Shown: positions 1 to 8,777, counted from the first letter of the stretch. The stretch: 64,000 nt of DNA from ZC4RG29 sp035304385 (GCA_035304385.1 DATGQD010000044.1:1-64000); one strand, 5' to 3'. The notes: a model not told the origin generated them from the sequence alone. Numbers and translations are program-made.

Positions 1-45
1 CATTCACTCATTCACTCATTCACTCATTCACTCAATCACACATCC
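1..45. repeat. Octamer tandem repeat at left edge
   Basis: The first 32 bases are four perfect copies of the 8-mer CATTCACT. They continue into degenerate copies until about base 45, and the top strand has no G over this stretch. It lies just past the stop codon of the TonB receptor gene, and the array may extend beyond the window edge. No coding potential is evident in bases 1-90. Confidence 0.85.
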
Positions 46-90
46 GCTCACGCACCGCAAACCCTATCTGTACTTTGCGGCACTCATTGT

Positions 91-1968
91 CTAAAACCTA
101 TACCTCACCCCCATACTATAATTCCTCCCCCTTGTAGTGTAACCCAGAACAGCGATGAAGTCTTCATCGAACAGGTTGTTGACGGCGCCATAACACGTAA
201 GCCGGTCGTTAGCGAAGCCGTAGGAAACGAAAATGTCGACAAGTTGGTATGCATCCAGGGTAACTTCTGAGAAGCTGTTAAAGTCGAAGAGCGTGCGATC
301 GCCCGTATAGCTGTACTTGACATCGATCGTGCCGTGAGGCAACGGGTTGAGCGTTAATCCGGCGGCCCATTTCTCTTTGGGAATACGGTAAAAAGATTCG
401 GGCTTATCCGTGTTGATGTGTGAATAGTTGATGTAGGCAGAAACTTGCTGCCGTAACCGGTACCGCATGCCCAACTCAACACCATCGACGAGTCGTTCGT
501 CGGCGAGGTTCTCATATTTTCCTCCGATGTAGTTTCCTTGTGAGTCGAACTGGCTCACGAAGTCGATAGGATGCAACTCATTCCTGCGGAACCAGGTGAA
601 GTTTAACTCCCAGCGCGTTCCCCCGTATACGGTGAATCCTGCTTCGAAATTTTCAGTCTCTTCAGGATTCAGCTTCCGGTTTCCGAAAATGGAGTACAAC
701 TGATAGACAGAGGGTGTGATATAGCTGGTCGAGAAAGAAGCCAGTATCTTGAACGAAAGCGCTTCTCCCGCCGTGAAGAGATACGATGGATTGATATTGT
801 ACACAAACTTCGAACCATATACACTATGCGTGTTCAGACGGGCGCCGGCGTGTATGGTGAGTCCCGAGGGCCACTGCGCCAACAGCGAGACATACGGATC
901 AACCATACTCATTCGGGCCGTGTCTCCTAGCACCACGCCCTCTTCATCGAATGCCAACCGTTGGATGTTGACGCCGTACAGACCTTGCAGTACATTGGAA
1001 AAGCGGTGTTGGTTGATTACTTCCGCCTGAAGATTTCTGCCGTCGTAATCAGCGGGAAAATTGCTTTCGAAGGTGCGCTCGTTGGCGTTGAACACCAGTC
1101 GGCCCTCAACATGACCTTTTCCGTATGTCCACTTTGGATGTACCCCAAACCGATATTGTTGGAATCGCTGAACGTTGGGGGCGTCGGTAAATTCGTAGTC
1201 GTCGTAATCGGCACGGAAGCGTTCGAATGCCGCGGAAAGGTCGAGGACAAACGCGGGGGTAAAATGATGCCCGACTTTGGCCAGAACGTTTTGCCGGCTA
1301 AAACCGTCATCGTCAAAAGTGGTATTCGGATCATCGTTAAATGCAGCAGAGAAACCCTCGGACGTGATGTTGCTGCCCGTTACCATGTACGACCAGCCTC
1401 CAGTGGTACCGCCCAGGGTCACATCCTGTTCATAGGTCTTATAAGAACCGATGCCTGCCCTTAATGACCCCGACAGGGGTTCGTCACCCGGTTCCTTAAG
1501 CCTGATATTGATCACACCTGCAGCCGCACCGGTGCCATAAAGGGTACTGAGTCCCCCCTTTAGCACTTCGACCGATTCGATTTGAGAAACCGGCAAATAT
1601 CTCAGGTCGTATTCCGCATTGACCGAAGAGGGGTCGTTGAGCGGAACGCCGTCAATAAGGATAAGCGTTTGCCTGTTGCGCGCGCCACGAACGAAATAGC
1701 TCACGTTGGTGCCGGGACTCCCGAAGTTACCATCCATCTGCACGCCCGGCACCTCGTTTAGCAGATCAGCAAGCGACTTACCCGCGTTGCGTTCCAGCTC
1801 TTCTGCGGTAAGCTTGTAGATCGTTTTTCCGGATTTTTCAACGGGTACATCGAAACGAGTACCTGTGGTCACCACTTCTTTGAGGTACGTGGTGGAGAGG
1901 GAATCCTGGGCGTTCGACAATCCGGTACACATCACCGCCAGGACTAAAGTAAATGTCTTTGCTCTCAT
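91..1968 (-). CDS. btuB: TonB-dependent cobalamin receptor, BtuB-like
   Basis: This is an outer-membrane receptor of 625 aa, close to the size of E. coli BtuB. A signal peptide covers residues 1-20, ending SNAQ. A plug domain (about 40-150) contains the phrase SLADLLNEVPGVQMDG and a stretch rich in RGARNRQTLILIDGVPLND. A 22-strand-type barrel follows and ends in an aromatic residue (YRF), as expected for BAM substrates. The substrate is inferred to be cobalamin or another corrinoid because a B12 riboswitch sits in its leader. A BtuF-like binding protein is encoded divergently. Family membership is seen in the sequence; substrate specificity is inferred from context. Confidence 0.88.
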   Translation of the reverse strand: MRAKTFTLVLAVMCTGLSNAQDSLSTTYLKEVVTTGTRFDVPVEKSGKTIYKLTAEELERNAGKSLADLLNEVPGVQMDGNFGSPGTNVSYFVRGARNRQTLILIDGVPLNDPSSVNAEYDLRYLPVSQIESVEVLKGGLSTLYGTGAAAGVINIRLKEPGDEPLSGSLRAGIGSYKTYEQDVTLGGTTGGWSYMVTGSNITSEGFSAAFNDDPNTTFDDDGFSRQNVLAKVGHHFTPAFVLDLSAAFERFRADYDDYEFTDAPNVQRFQQYRFGVHPKWTYGKGHVEGRLVFNANERTFESNFPADYDGRNLQAEVINQHRFSNVLQGLYGVNIQRLAFDEEGVVLGDTARMSMVDPYVSLLAQWPSGLTIHAGARLNTHSVYGSKFVYNINPSYLFTAGEALSFKILASFSTSYITPSVYQLYSIFGNRKLNPEETENFEAGFTVYGGTRWELNFTWFRRNELHPIDFVSQFDSQGNYIGGKYENLADERLVDGVELGMRYRLRQQVSAYINYSHINTDKPESFYRIPKEKWAAGLTLNPLPHGTIDVKYSYTGDRTLFDFNSFSEVTLDAYQLVDIFVSYGFANDRLTCYGAVNNLFDEDFIAVLGYTTRGRNYSMGVRYRF

Positions 1969-2087
1969 AGCATTTTTGTTTTGGGTTAAACACTATGAGC
2001 TTTTTGGAAGAAATGAGAAGTAAAAACGGAAACCGCTTTTGCTCATCGCCTTTCACCCGAAAGCTCCGATTACTTGTTGGTTGAATA

Positions 2088-2277
2088 CAGGCAGGTCTCC
2101 TGGCTCTCCACGCTGCCGGCGGCCTTCCCATTCCGTTGAAGCGGGAACAGTGGCTGTGTGATTTCCGGCGAGCTAGCAGTGGATTACAGTTGCGGGGACA
2201 GCTCCGGTCTTTCACCGGAATTCCCTTTTAATCCTTTTGGTCCATAGAGGCGGACCGTAAGGAACCTACATCCGGGG
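2088..2277 (-). promoter_or_regulatory. Cobalamin (AdoCbl) riboswitch
   Basis: Read on the minus strand, the leader contains the hallmark blocks in the right order: CCGGTGAAAGACCGGAGCTG, then CCCCGCAACTGTAA (plus coordinates 2184-2197), GCCACTG (2148-2154), GGGAAGGC, and the 3' B12 box AGCCAGGAGACCTGCC (2090-2105). It ends about 120 nt before the receptor start codon at 1968. It should reduce receptor expression when cobalamin is plentiful. I did not find a clear intrinsic terminator between the riboswitch and the gene, so control of translation start is as likely as transcription termination. Confidence 0.95.
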
Positions 2278-2285
2278 CAAACATA
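2278..2285 (-). promoter_or_regulatory. -7 element upstream of B12 riboswitch
   Basis: The minus strand reads TATGTTTG, matching the Bacteroidota -7 consensus TAnnTTTG. It directly abuts the riboswitch, so transcription would start at its first bases. I could not fix a -33 element. Confidence 0.65.
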
Positions 2286-2382
2286 CGAAAAGTGTTGAAG
2301 TTAGCAGCTGTAGCAATCCGCAAAAGCTGATTCGCCAGACCAAAATTACTCAGACAGGGGGATTGAAGTTGGCGTGCATTTA

Positions 2383-2390
2383 TACCTTTG
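2383..2390 (+). promoter_or_regulatory. -7 element for BtuF-like gene
   Basis: TACCTTTG matches TAnnTTTG and ends only 4 nt before the ATG at 2395, with a TTG at 2363-2365 as a possible -33 element. It lies downstream of the alternative GTG at 2374, which argues against that start and predicts an almost leaderless mRNA. Confidence 0.65.
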
Positions 2391-2394
2391 TCGC

Positions 2395-3528
2395 ATGAAG
2401 TATGTTCCCTTCTTTTTGATCCAGCTAATACTCCTTTCCTGTTCCGAGGGAAAAAGACCCGGTAATGCGTATGCGCAGGATACTTCGGTGGTGGAATTGC
2501 GTTACGCAGAAGGATTCACAATTACGAAAGTCGGTGACGCTACCCAGGTTACAGTACGCTATCCGTATCAGGGTGCAACCGCCGGGCACACGTATCTCCT
2601 GGTAAAGGATGGGGCTGACGTTCCCGACGTTCCGGCCGGCACCGCAGTGATCACCGTTCCGCTCAATAGCATCGTCTGTACCTCCACCACGCACATACCC
2701 ATGCTGGATTACCTGGGCGAGACCCATAAGCTGACGGGGTTTCCGACACTGGACTACGTTAGTTCGAAAGCGATGCGGGCAAGGATCGACAGTGGTAAAG
2801 TGCGCGAGTTGGGTGTGGACAAAAGTATGAACCTCGAACTGTTGGCAGCACTCAGGCCGGATCTCGTTATGGGGTATTCGCTTACGGGCGACTACGGTCA
2901 GTTCAGGAAGATGGAAGAGTTAGGCATACCCGTGGTGCTGAACGCGGAATACCTGGAAACGCATCCGCTCGGCCGTGCTGAGTGGATCAAGTTCGTTGCA
3001 CTTTTTTTCGACAAACTGGAACGTGCCGACTCGATATTCAATGAAATCGAAAAGGCATACAACGAAACGCGCGCGCTCGCCGCAAAGATTTCGGATCGTC
3101 CCACCGTACTCAGCGGAATCGTATACGGCGACGCATGGTTCCTTCCCGGAGGCGCGAATTATGCGGCCCGGCTTTTTGAAGACGCCGGATGCCAGTACCT
3201 ATGGGCCGACGATCCATCCAACGGATTTCTCCAGCTCGCGTTCGAGACCGTCTATGCAAAAGCACACGCAGCCGACCTATGGATAGGTGTCGCCTCGTTC
3301 GGCTCGCTGGATGACATGCGTATGGCCGACAAACGGTACGCGGGGTTTAACGCTTTCAAGAAGGGAGAGGTGTATACCTACAATGCACGCCTGGGCGCCA
3401 GGGGCGGGAACGAATATCTCGAGCTCGGCTACCTGCGACCGGACATCATACTGAAAGATCTGGTCGCGATCGCGCATCCCGAACTCCTTCCCGACTACAG
3501 CCTGTACTTTCACAAAAAGCTTGAATAA
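2395..3528 (+). CDS. Periplasmic-binding lipoprotein, BtuF/FhuD-like
   Basis: This 377 aa substrate-binding protein belongs to the helical-backbone metal/siderophore/cobalamin family (ABC_sub_bind, PF01497). The N-terminus has a lipoprotein signal with lipobox LLSC (Cys16). The central part has the family phrasing: a statement of binding-site location (LRPDLVMGYS), then GIPVVLNAEYLETHPLGRAE, and a late PGGANYAARLFEDAG segment. The ATG at 2395 is preferred because a GTG 21 nt upstream precedes the promoter box. It is divergent from the riboswitch-controlled receptor and probably delivers its ligand to an inner-membrane ABC importer. No permease or ATPase gene follows here, so those must lie elsewhere. 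Cobalamin as ligand is inferred from context; a siderophore is the alternative. Confidence 0.85.
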   Translation: MKYVPFFLIQLILLSCSEGKRPGNAYAQDTSVVELRYAEGFTITKVGDATQVTVRYPYQGATAGHTYLLVKDGADVPDVPAGTAVITVPLNSIVCTSTTHIPMLDYLGETHKLTGFPTLDYVSSKAMRARIDSGKVRELGVDKSMNLELLAALRPDLVMGYSLTGDYGQFRKMEELGIPVVLNAEYLETHPLGRAEWIKFVALFFDKLERADSIFNEIEKAYNETRALAAKISDRPTVLSGIVYGDAWFLPGGANYAARLFEDAGCQYLWADDPSNGFLQLAFETVYAKAHAADLWIGVASFGSLDDMRMADKRYAGFNAFKKGEVYTYNARLGARGGNEYLELGYLRPDIILKDLVAIAHPELLPDYSLYFHKKLE

Positions 3529-3571
3529 GCAGGGAAATGGTACAAGCCCGCCACGTTTGATCCATCCCTCC

Positions 3572-3579
3572 TATATTTG
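3572..3579 (+). promoter_or_regulatory. -7 element for WG-repeat gene
   Basis: TATATTTG is a full match to TAnnTTTG and ends 8 nt before the ATG at 3588. The predicted 5' leader is therefore only a few bases. Confidence 0.6.
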
Positions 3580-3587
3580 TAATATTT

Positions 3588-5696
3588 ATGAAGGTGGTGC
3601 TCTGGCTGGTCGTTTCTATTTTTAGCTGCATTGCAGGTCTTGCCGAAACGTACAATACATTTGAAGTAGACGGGAAGATGGGGCTGCGGGATGCCAACGG
3701 TAATGTGGTCATCCCGCCGACCTATGATGCGCTCGGTTGGAGCGAAGGTCCCTTTTCTGTAGTCGGCCAGGTAACAGGCTACAAGAGTTCCGGACGATGG
3801 GGGATTATCGCGGTGAACAACCGTGCCATTACCGAGGCAACATACACAGGCCTCATTCCGGCCGAAGGCAATCTCATTCTTGCCTATAAACGCTCGCCCG
3901 GTTCTTCGCGCTTTATGGCCGGGTGTCTTGACACCTCAGGAAAAGAAGTAATTCCCTTTCGCTACGAAGGTCTGACTATAAACGCAATGCGGGGCATTGT
4001 GTACGTCCGATCCGGGAATGGCTACAAATACGGGCTCATCGATCTTCACGACCGTCCTCTCATACCGATCATTTACAATCAGATCCAGTTTCTTGGAGGG
4101 ATGCGGTATGCGGTTCAGGATACGACGCAACGGTTCGCGCTGTTCAATGAACAGGGGAAACAGCTGACCGGATTTCTCTTCGACGACATTACACAATTCA
4201 GGAACAACTACGCGGTGGTGTATCAAAAAGGATACCAGGGCATTATCGACCGCAACGGGCTTTTGCGCGTGAGTCCGTCCTATACTACCATACAACTTGA
4301 AGACAACGGACAGGCGCGCGGGCGAAAACAAAATCAGTGGACAATCCTGGACGGAAAGAACACGACGTTGCAAACCGTTCAGTACGATTCCATTTTCCCA
4401 CTCGGCGATGACCGCTTCGGTATTCGTAAGGGTGCAGGCATCGTGGTCGCAAGCAATAAGTTCCGGGAAATCACGCCGACGCGTTTCAATGCCATCAGAA
4501 CCTTTGACAACCATCGGGCCGTCGTCACCCTGAACGGACGACAGGGGCTCATCGATAATTCAGGTACATTCGTGGTGCCCGCCGAGTACCGCGCGCTGCA
4601 ACAGCAGGAGCACCACATATTCGCGCAGCAGCCCGATGGACGATGGATTATGCTCGACTCAACGGGCGCCGTTCTCACAGCACGCTCCTATGATCGGATC
4701 GAGTCGTTTAACGGCACGTTGTTCACGGTGCTAAACGACCGACGCTACGGACTTATCGACGCTACCGGAAAAGAGCGGGTGCGGTGTGTATACGATTCTG
4801 TTCTTCAGCACGCTGACGGAAAACTGGTAGTACGGTTCCACGGCGACTACGGCATCATCGACTTTAATGAAAACTGGCTTACGGCCCCGACCGCGGGCCG
4901 ACAATACCTTGTGGCGCCTGACAGGCTGTTGACGAAAAAGGGATCCACCACTTACCTGATGACATACGGGGGCGAGATCATCTACTTCACGGGAAATCAG
5001 GTGCGCGTGGCCGGCAACCTGCTGGAAGAAACAACGTCTGACGGTGGCACCTGGAAGATCGACATGGAAGGACGTATCGTCAGCCGCCAGCTTCCGCCCG
5101 TGGATCCTTTTGAAGAAGTCTTTGAAGAGTCGGAAGGACTACGCGGAATCAAGAAGGACGGCAAATTCGGTTTTGTCGACAACCAGGGACGGCTTCGTAT
5201 CGCCAACCGGTATGAAGGCATTAAACCCTTCGGGGAAGGCCTTGCCGCAGTAAAGATCCTTGGCAGGTGGGGGTTTGTGAACCACGCGGAAAGGATCGCC
5301 GTCCAGCCCGTGTACGACGACGTCGGGCAGTTCGTCTCGGGGTTGGCCATTGTGATGCAAAAAGGGCAATATGGTCTGATCGGGAAATCGGGCGACGTCG
5401 TTCTCCCCATCCGTTATGATCGCATCGAACGGTTGCCCTCAGGTCGTTTCGAATTGACGAGTGGGGATAACAAAGGACTTGCCGACAAAGACGGACGGCT
5501 CGTGTTCGCCCCCAGGTACACCGCCGTTCAGGATGTCGACAATGGCTACGTCATCGTCAGCAGGACGGGCCGGTGCGGGCTGGTCACACTCAACGGTGTC
5601 AGTACCATCCCCATGATCTACGATCACATCTTCTACGATGCTTACGGAGACCGGTACTTCGCACTGAATGAGAGTGCGTGGGAAGAGATCAAGTAG
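3588..5696 (+). CDS. Secreted WG-repeat protein
   Basis: This 702 aa protein has a cleavable signal peptide (about residues 1-20, ending GLAET). The rest is almost entirely WG repeats: units of roughly 35-45 residues with the pattern (W/Y)G-hydrophobic-(I/D)-D-x2-G...IP-x2-YD-x-I. I count about 17 recognisable units, for example RWGIIAVNNRAI, KYGLIDLHDRPLIP, RYGLIDATGKERV, RWGFVNHAERIAV and QYGLIGKSGDVVLP. WG repeats are thought to form an extended beta-rich scaffold, and no enzymatic residues are apparent. It stands alone, with the preceding lipoprotein gene 59 nt upstream and the convergent flotillin gene 19 nt downstream. Its function is unknown; an envelope or surface scaffold is the reasonable guess. 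Confidence 0.88.
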   Translation: MKVVLWLVVSIFSCIAGLAETYNTFEVDGKMGLRDANGNVVIPPTYDALGWSEGPFSVVGQVTGYKSSGRWGIIAVNNRAITEATYTGLIPAEGNLILAYKRSPGSSRFMAGCLDTSGKEVIPFRYEGLTINAMRGIVYVRSGNGYKYGLIDLHDRPLIPIIYNQIQFLGGMRYAVQDTTQRFALFNEQGKQLTGFLFDDITQFRNNYAVVYQKGYQGIIDRNGLLRVSPSYTTIQLEDNGQARGRKQNQWTILDGKNTTLQTVQYDSIFPLGDDRFGIRKGAGIVVASNKFREITPTRFNAIRTFDNHRAVVTLNGRQGLIDNSGTFVVPAEYRALQQQEHHIFAQQPDGRWIMLDSTGAVLTARSYDRIESFNGTLFTVLNDRRYGLIDATGKERVRCVYDSVLQHADGKLVVRFHGDYGIIDFNENWLTAPTAGRQYLVAPDRLLTKKGSTTYLMTYGGEIIYFTGNQVRVAGNLLEETTSDGGTWKIDMEGRIVSRQLPPVDPFEEVFEESEGLRGIKKDGKFGFVDNQGRLRIANRYEGIKPFGEGLAAVKILGRWGFVNHAERIAVQPVYDDVGQFVSGLAIVMQKGQYGLIGKSGDVVLPIRYDRIERLPSGRFELTSGDNKGLADKDGRLVFAPRYTAVQDVDNGYVIVSRTGRCGLVTLNGVSTIPMIYDHIFYDAYGDRYFALNESAWEEIK

Positions 5697-5715
5697 AGAT
5701 CACCCTACCTTACTC

Positions 5716-6711
5716 TTATTCCTTCTGCGAACTGCTTGGCCCGCTTGTGCCTTTACCGGACCCGGAGATAGCTTGCCGCATATCAGTGTCCGACTGAATA
5801 TTCTGCATGCGGTAATAGTCCATAACACCGAGATGTCCTTCAATGAATGCCTGGGATATGGCTTTCGGGATTTCGGCCTCGGCCTCGATTACCTTAGCGC
5901 GTGCCTCCTGGGCTTTTGCTTTCATTTCCTGTTCGAGGGCGACGGCCATAGCGCGTCTTTCTTCGGCTTTTGCCTCCGCCACTTTCAGGTCGGCCGACGC
6001 CTGGTCGATTTGCAGCTTGGCGCCGATGTTGGCGCCGACGTCCACGTCCGCAATGTCAATGGAAAGGATTTCAAACGCCGTACCGGCGTCGAGGCCCCGC
6101 GACAACACCACCTTGGAGATCTTGTCCGGATTTTCGAGCACCTCTTTGTGCGACTTGGCCGAACCTATGGAGGTAACAATCCCTTCACCTACGCGCGCGA
6201 GGATCGTGTCTTCGCCGGCACCGCCGACAAGCTGTTGGATGTTAGCCCGGACCGTTACGCGTGCGACGGCAATCAGCTGAATCCCGTCGGCGGCAACCGC
6301 GGCGACCTTAGGCGTGGTGATCACCTTGGGGTTTACCGATATCTGAACCGCCTCGAACACGTCGCGTCCGGCCAAGTCGATCGCTGTTGCTTGTTTGAAG
6401 GACAGGTTGATGTTCGCTTTGTCGGCCGAGATGAGCGCGCGGATTACGTTCGGCACGTTCCCTCCGGCCAGATAATGAGTTTCGAGTTCGCGGGTGGTGA
6501 CCGTCAGACCCGCCTTGGTAGCGGTGATCAGCGAGTTGACGATGACGCTGGGTGGCACCTTCCGGATTCGCATCCCGATGAGTTCACCGATCGTGACTTT
6601 GACGTTGGCGAACACCGCCGTGATCCACAGTCCAACGGGTATGAAGTAAAAGAAGATAAAGAGGCCAACGATGCCCAGGAATACGAAAAGAAGTAGTAAG
6701 GTGCCCTCCAT
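5716..6711 (-). CDS. floA: Flotillin-like protein FloA (SPFH domain)
   Basis: This 331 aa protein has one N-terminal membrane hairpin (about residues 5-32) and then an SPFH/band-7 domain including the FloA-typical GGNVPNVIRALISADKANI. A long Ala/Glu/Lys-rich coiled coil follows (about 220-285, phrases such as AEAKAEERRAMAVALEQEMK), and the tail is flexible and Ser/Gly-rich. Length and layout match the bacterial YqfA/FloA family, which organises membrane microdomains. It starts 6 nt after the stop of the NfeD gene, the standard operon partner, so translation is probably coupled. It is tail to tail with the WG-repeat gene. Confidence 0.93.
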   Translation of the reverse strand: MEGTLLLLFVFLGIVGLFIFFYFIPVGLWITAVFANVKVTIGELIGMRIRKVPPSVIVNSLITATKAGLTVTTRELETHYLAGGNVPNVIRALISADKANINLSFKQATAIDLAGRDVFEAVQISVNPKVITTPKVAAVAADGIQLIAVARVTVRANIQQLVGGAGEDTILARVGEGIVTSIGSAKSHKEVLENPDKISKVVLSRGLDAGTAFEILSIDIADVDVGANIGAKLQIDQASADLKVAEAKAEERRAMAVALEQEMKAKAQEARAKVIEAEAEIPKAISQAFIEGHLGVMDYYRMQNIQSDTDMRQAISGSGKGTSGPSSSQKE

Positions 6712-6717
6712 ACGGAT

Positions 6718-7191
6718 TTATTGATTAGGTTTTGGTTCAACAACAACTTGATTGGACGAGACGCGGATTACTTTCACGGGCGTACCCGCCGATGCGAAGT
6801 TTCCCAGCGTGGTCACCTCGTACATCTTACCGCCGATCTCAGCCTTCCCTGACGGCCGCAACGCCGATACTGCCACGCCTTCATCGCCGACCTTGACATC
6901 GTCAAGCGCGCCCTCATTGACACGGCTCTCGATCGCACTCTGCAGGGACAGCTTCCGCCAGGGTTTGGTGCGCAGCGACCAGAACAAGGCAACCCCTGTC
7001 ACCACCGCAGTGGCGCCTGCCACGGTATAGCCTGTACGGATCCCGAAGGTGTTAAAGCTCATTACAATCCCTCCGACGACCATGCCGAAGCCGAGAATCC
7101 CCACGACAGTGGTTCCCGGCACAAAGATGATTTCGACGACAATGAGGGCAATGCCGACTATTATCAGAGATATGACTGCCACCCATTCCAT
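6718..7191 (-). CDS. NfeD-like membrane protein (short form)
   Basis: This 157 aa protein has three or four membrane helices in residues 1-75 (MEWVAVISLIIVGIALIVVE, then a glycine-rich pair). A C-terminal OB-fold NfeD domain follows (about 95-155, including GDEGVAVSALRPSGKAEIGG and VKVIRVSSNQVVVEP). It lacks the ClpP-class serine-protease domain of long NfeD proteins. It forms an operon with floA, and NfeD partners are known to work with flotillins at membrane domains. A -7 box lies 16 nt upstream of its ATG. Confidence 0.9.
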   Translation of the reverse strand: MEWVAVISLIIVGIALIVVEIIFVPGTTVVGILGFGMVVGGIVMSFNTFGIRTGYTVAGATAVVTGVALFWSLRTKPWRKLSLQSAIESRVNEGALDDVKVGDEGVAVSALRPSGKAEIGGKMYEVTTLGNFASAGTPVKVIRVSSNQVVVEPKPNQ

Positions 7192-7207
7192 CAGGCCATC
7201 CGTTTTC

Positions 7208-7215
7208 CAAAGCTA
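7208..7215 (-). promoter_or_regulatory. -7 element for nfeD-floA operon
   Basis: The minus strand reads TAGCTTTG (TAnnTTTG), 16 nt before the NfeD start codon. Confidence 0.6.
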
Positions 7216-7250
7216 AGTAATTTTGGGTGCTTTCCTACTCGGCCCAGGGG

Positions 7251-8726
7251 CTAGTAGGCCCGCGCAAACAGCACGCGCCGCTGGGACGGCTTGCCGGAAT
7301 AGACGCATTTACCTGCCTCTTCCGGAGCGTCCAGCGGGATGCAGCGGATGGTCGCTTTTGTCTCTTCCTTGATCAGCGTCTCTGTTTCCATCGTGCCATC
7401 CCAGTGCGCCGAAACGAATCCGCCCTTTTCGTCGAGTACCTGTTTCAGCTCTTCGTAGGTGTCGACGCGTGTCGTCTTCTCGTTGCGGAAATCGAGGGCC
7501 CGCTTGTATATAGTCTTTTGAATGTCGTCGAGCAGCGCCGGGATTGTCGTAGCGGCCGCTTCGAGTTTGACCACTTGCTTTTCGCGCGTGTCCCGCCGGG
7601 CCACTTCCAATGTGCCGTTCTCCAGATCGCGGGGACCGATGGCAATCCTGACGGGCACACCTTTTAATTCGTGTTCAGCGAATTTAAAGCCGGGCTTATG
7701 CGTGTCGCGGTCGTCGAAACGTACGGTAAGACCCTGACGGCGGAGGTCGGCCAACACCGGTTCGATCCGTGCGGAAATCGCCCCCAGCTCCTCTTCGTTT
7801 CTGAAAATCGGCACGACGACCACATGGATCGGCGCCAGTTTAGGCGGAAGAATGAGACCGTCGTCATCGGAGTGCGCCAGGATCAGCGCGCCGATGAGGC
7901 GGGTGCTGACACCCCACGAAGTACCCCAGACGTAATCCAGCTTTCCGTCTTTGCCCGAAAACTGAACATCGAAGGCCTTTGCAAAATTCTGACCGAGAAA
8001 ATGCGACGTGCCGGCCTGCAGTGCCCGACCATCCTGCATGATCGCCTCGATGCAGTACGTATCGATAGCGCCGGGGAATTTCTCCCCTTCGCTTTTCCGA
8101 CCCTTGTACACGGGCATAGCCATAAACTCTTCGGCAAAGGTGGCGTATACGTCGAGCATCTGAAGCGTTTCCCGAACAGCCTCTTCTGCGGTGGCGTGCG
8201 CCGTATGACCCTCCTGCCACAGAAATTCCGCGGTACGCAGGAACAAGCGCGTACGCATTTCCCAGCGTACAACGTTAGCCCATTGGTTGATGAGTATCGG
8301 GAGGTCACGGTAGCTCTGGATCCACTTTTTGTAGGAATTCCAGATCACCGTTTCCGATGTGGGCCGAACGATAAGTTCCTCTTCCAGTTTGGCGTCCGGA
8401 TCGACGATCACCCCGCTGCCGTCTTCGGCGTTCTTCAGCCGGTAGTGGGTGACAACCGCGCACTCCTTGGCGAAGCCCTCCACGTGCGCCGCCTCGCGCG
8501 CGAGGTACGACTTGGGCACGAACAAAGGAAAATACGCGTTAACGTGGCCGGTATCCTTGAACATCTTGTCAAGCGCAGCCTGCATCTTCTCCCAAATGCT
8601 GAAGCCGTACGGTTTGATCACCATACTGCCCCGCACATCGGAGTGTTCGGCGAGGTCCGCCTTCTTCACTAACTCGTTGTACCACTGAGAGTAATCTTCC
8701 GACCTGGACGTTAATTCTTTGGCCAT
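7251..8726 (-). CDS. proS: Prolyl-tRNA synthetase, archaeal/eukaryal type
   Basis: This class II synthetase of 491 aa charges tRNA-Pro in the cytoplasm. It is of the short type without the bacterial INS editing domain (the bacterial type is about 570 aa). The class II motifs are visible: RPTSETVIWNSYKKWI with the following arginine-rich loop, FLWQEGHTAHATAEEA, and the ATP-binding motif 3 segment GTSWGVSTRLIGALILAHSD. The anticodon-binding domain begins near residue 290 (APIHVVVVPIFRNEEELG). The C-terminus ends RVLFARAY with the hydrophobic tyrosine end typical of this type. It is divergent from the gene at 8899. Confidence 0.96.
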   Translation of the reverse strand: MAKELTSRSEDYSQWYNELVKKADLAEHSDVRGSMVIKPYGFSIWEKMQAALDKMFKDTGHVNAYFPLFVPKSYLAREAAHVEGFAKECAVVTHYRLKNAEDGSGVIVDPDAKLEEELIVRPTSETVIWNSYKKWIQSYRDLPILINQWANVVRWEMRTRLFLRTAEFLWQEGHTAHATAEEAVRETLQMLDVYATFAEEFMAMPVYKGRKSEGEKFPGAIDTYCIEAIMQDGRALQAGTSHFLGQNFAKAFDVQFSGKDGKLDYVWGTSWGVSTRLIGALILAHSDDDGLILPPKLAPIHVVVVPIFRNEEELGAISARIEPVLADLRRQGLTVRFDDRDTHKPGFKFAEHELKGVPVRIAIGPRDLENGTLEVARRDTREKQVVKLEAAATTIPALLDDIQKTIYKRALDFRNEKTTRVDTYEELKQVLDEKGGFVSAHWDGTMETETLIKEETKATIRCIPLDAPEEAGKCVYSGKPSQRRVLFARAY

Positions 8727-8769
8727 TCTGGTATAATAGTTGCTCTAATTTATATGGGAAAATACCCGG

Positions 8770-8777
8770 CAAATATA
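8770..8777 (-). promoter_or_regulatory. -7 element for proS
   Basis: The minus strand reads TATATTTG, a full TAnnTTTG match, 43 nt before the proS start codon. Confidence 0.6.

Noticed and set aside
5668..6696. Long plus-strand open frame opposite floA
   Set aside because: It is antisense to a clearly conserved gene, its protein is rich in Arg/His/Gly/Asp as expected from reverse codon use, and it has no family resemblance.
7671..8672. Long plus-strand open frame opposite proS
   Set aside because: It is antisense to an essential synthetase with all motifs intact, and its composition is typical of an antisense shadow.
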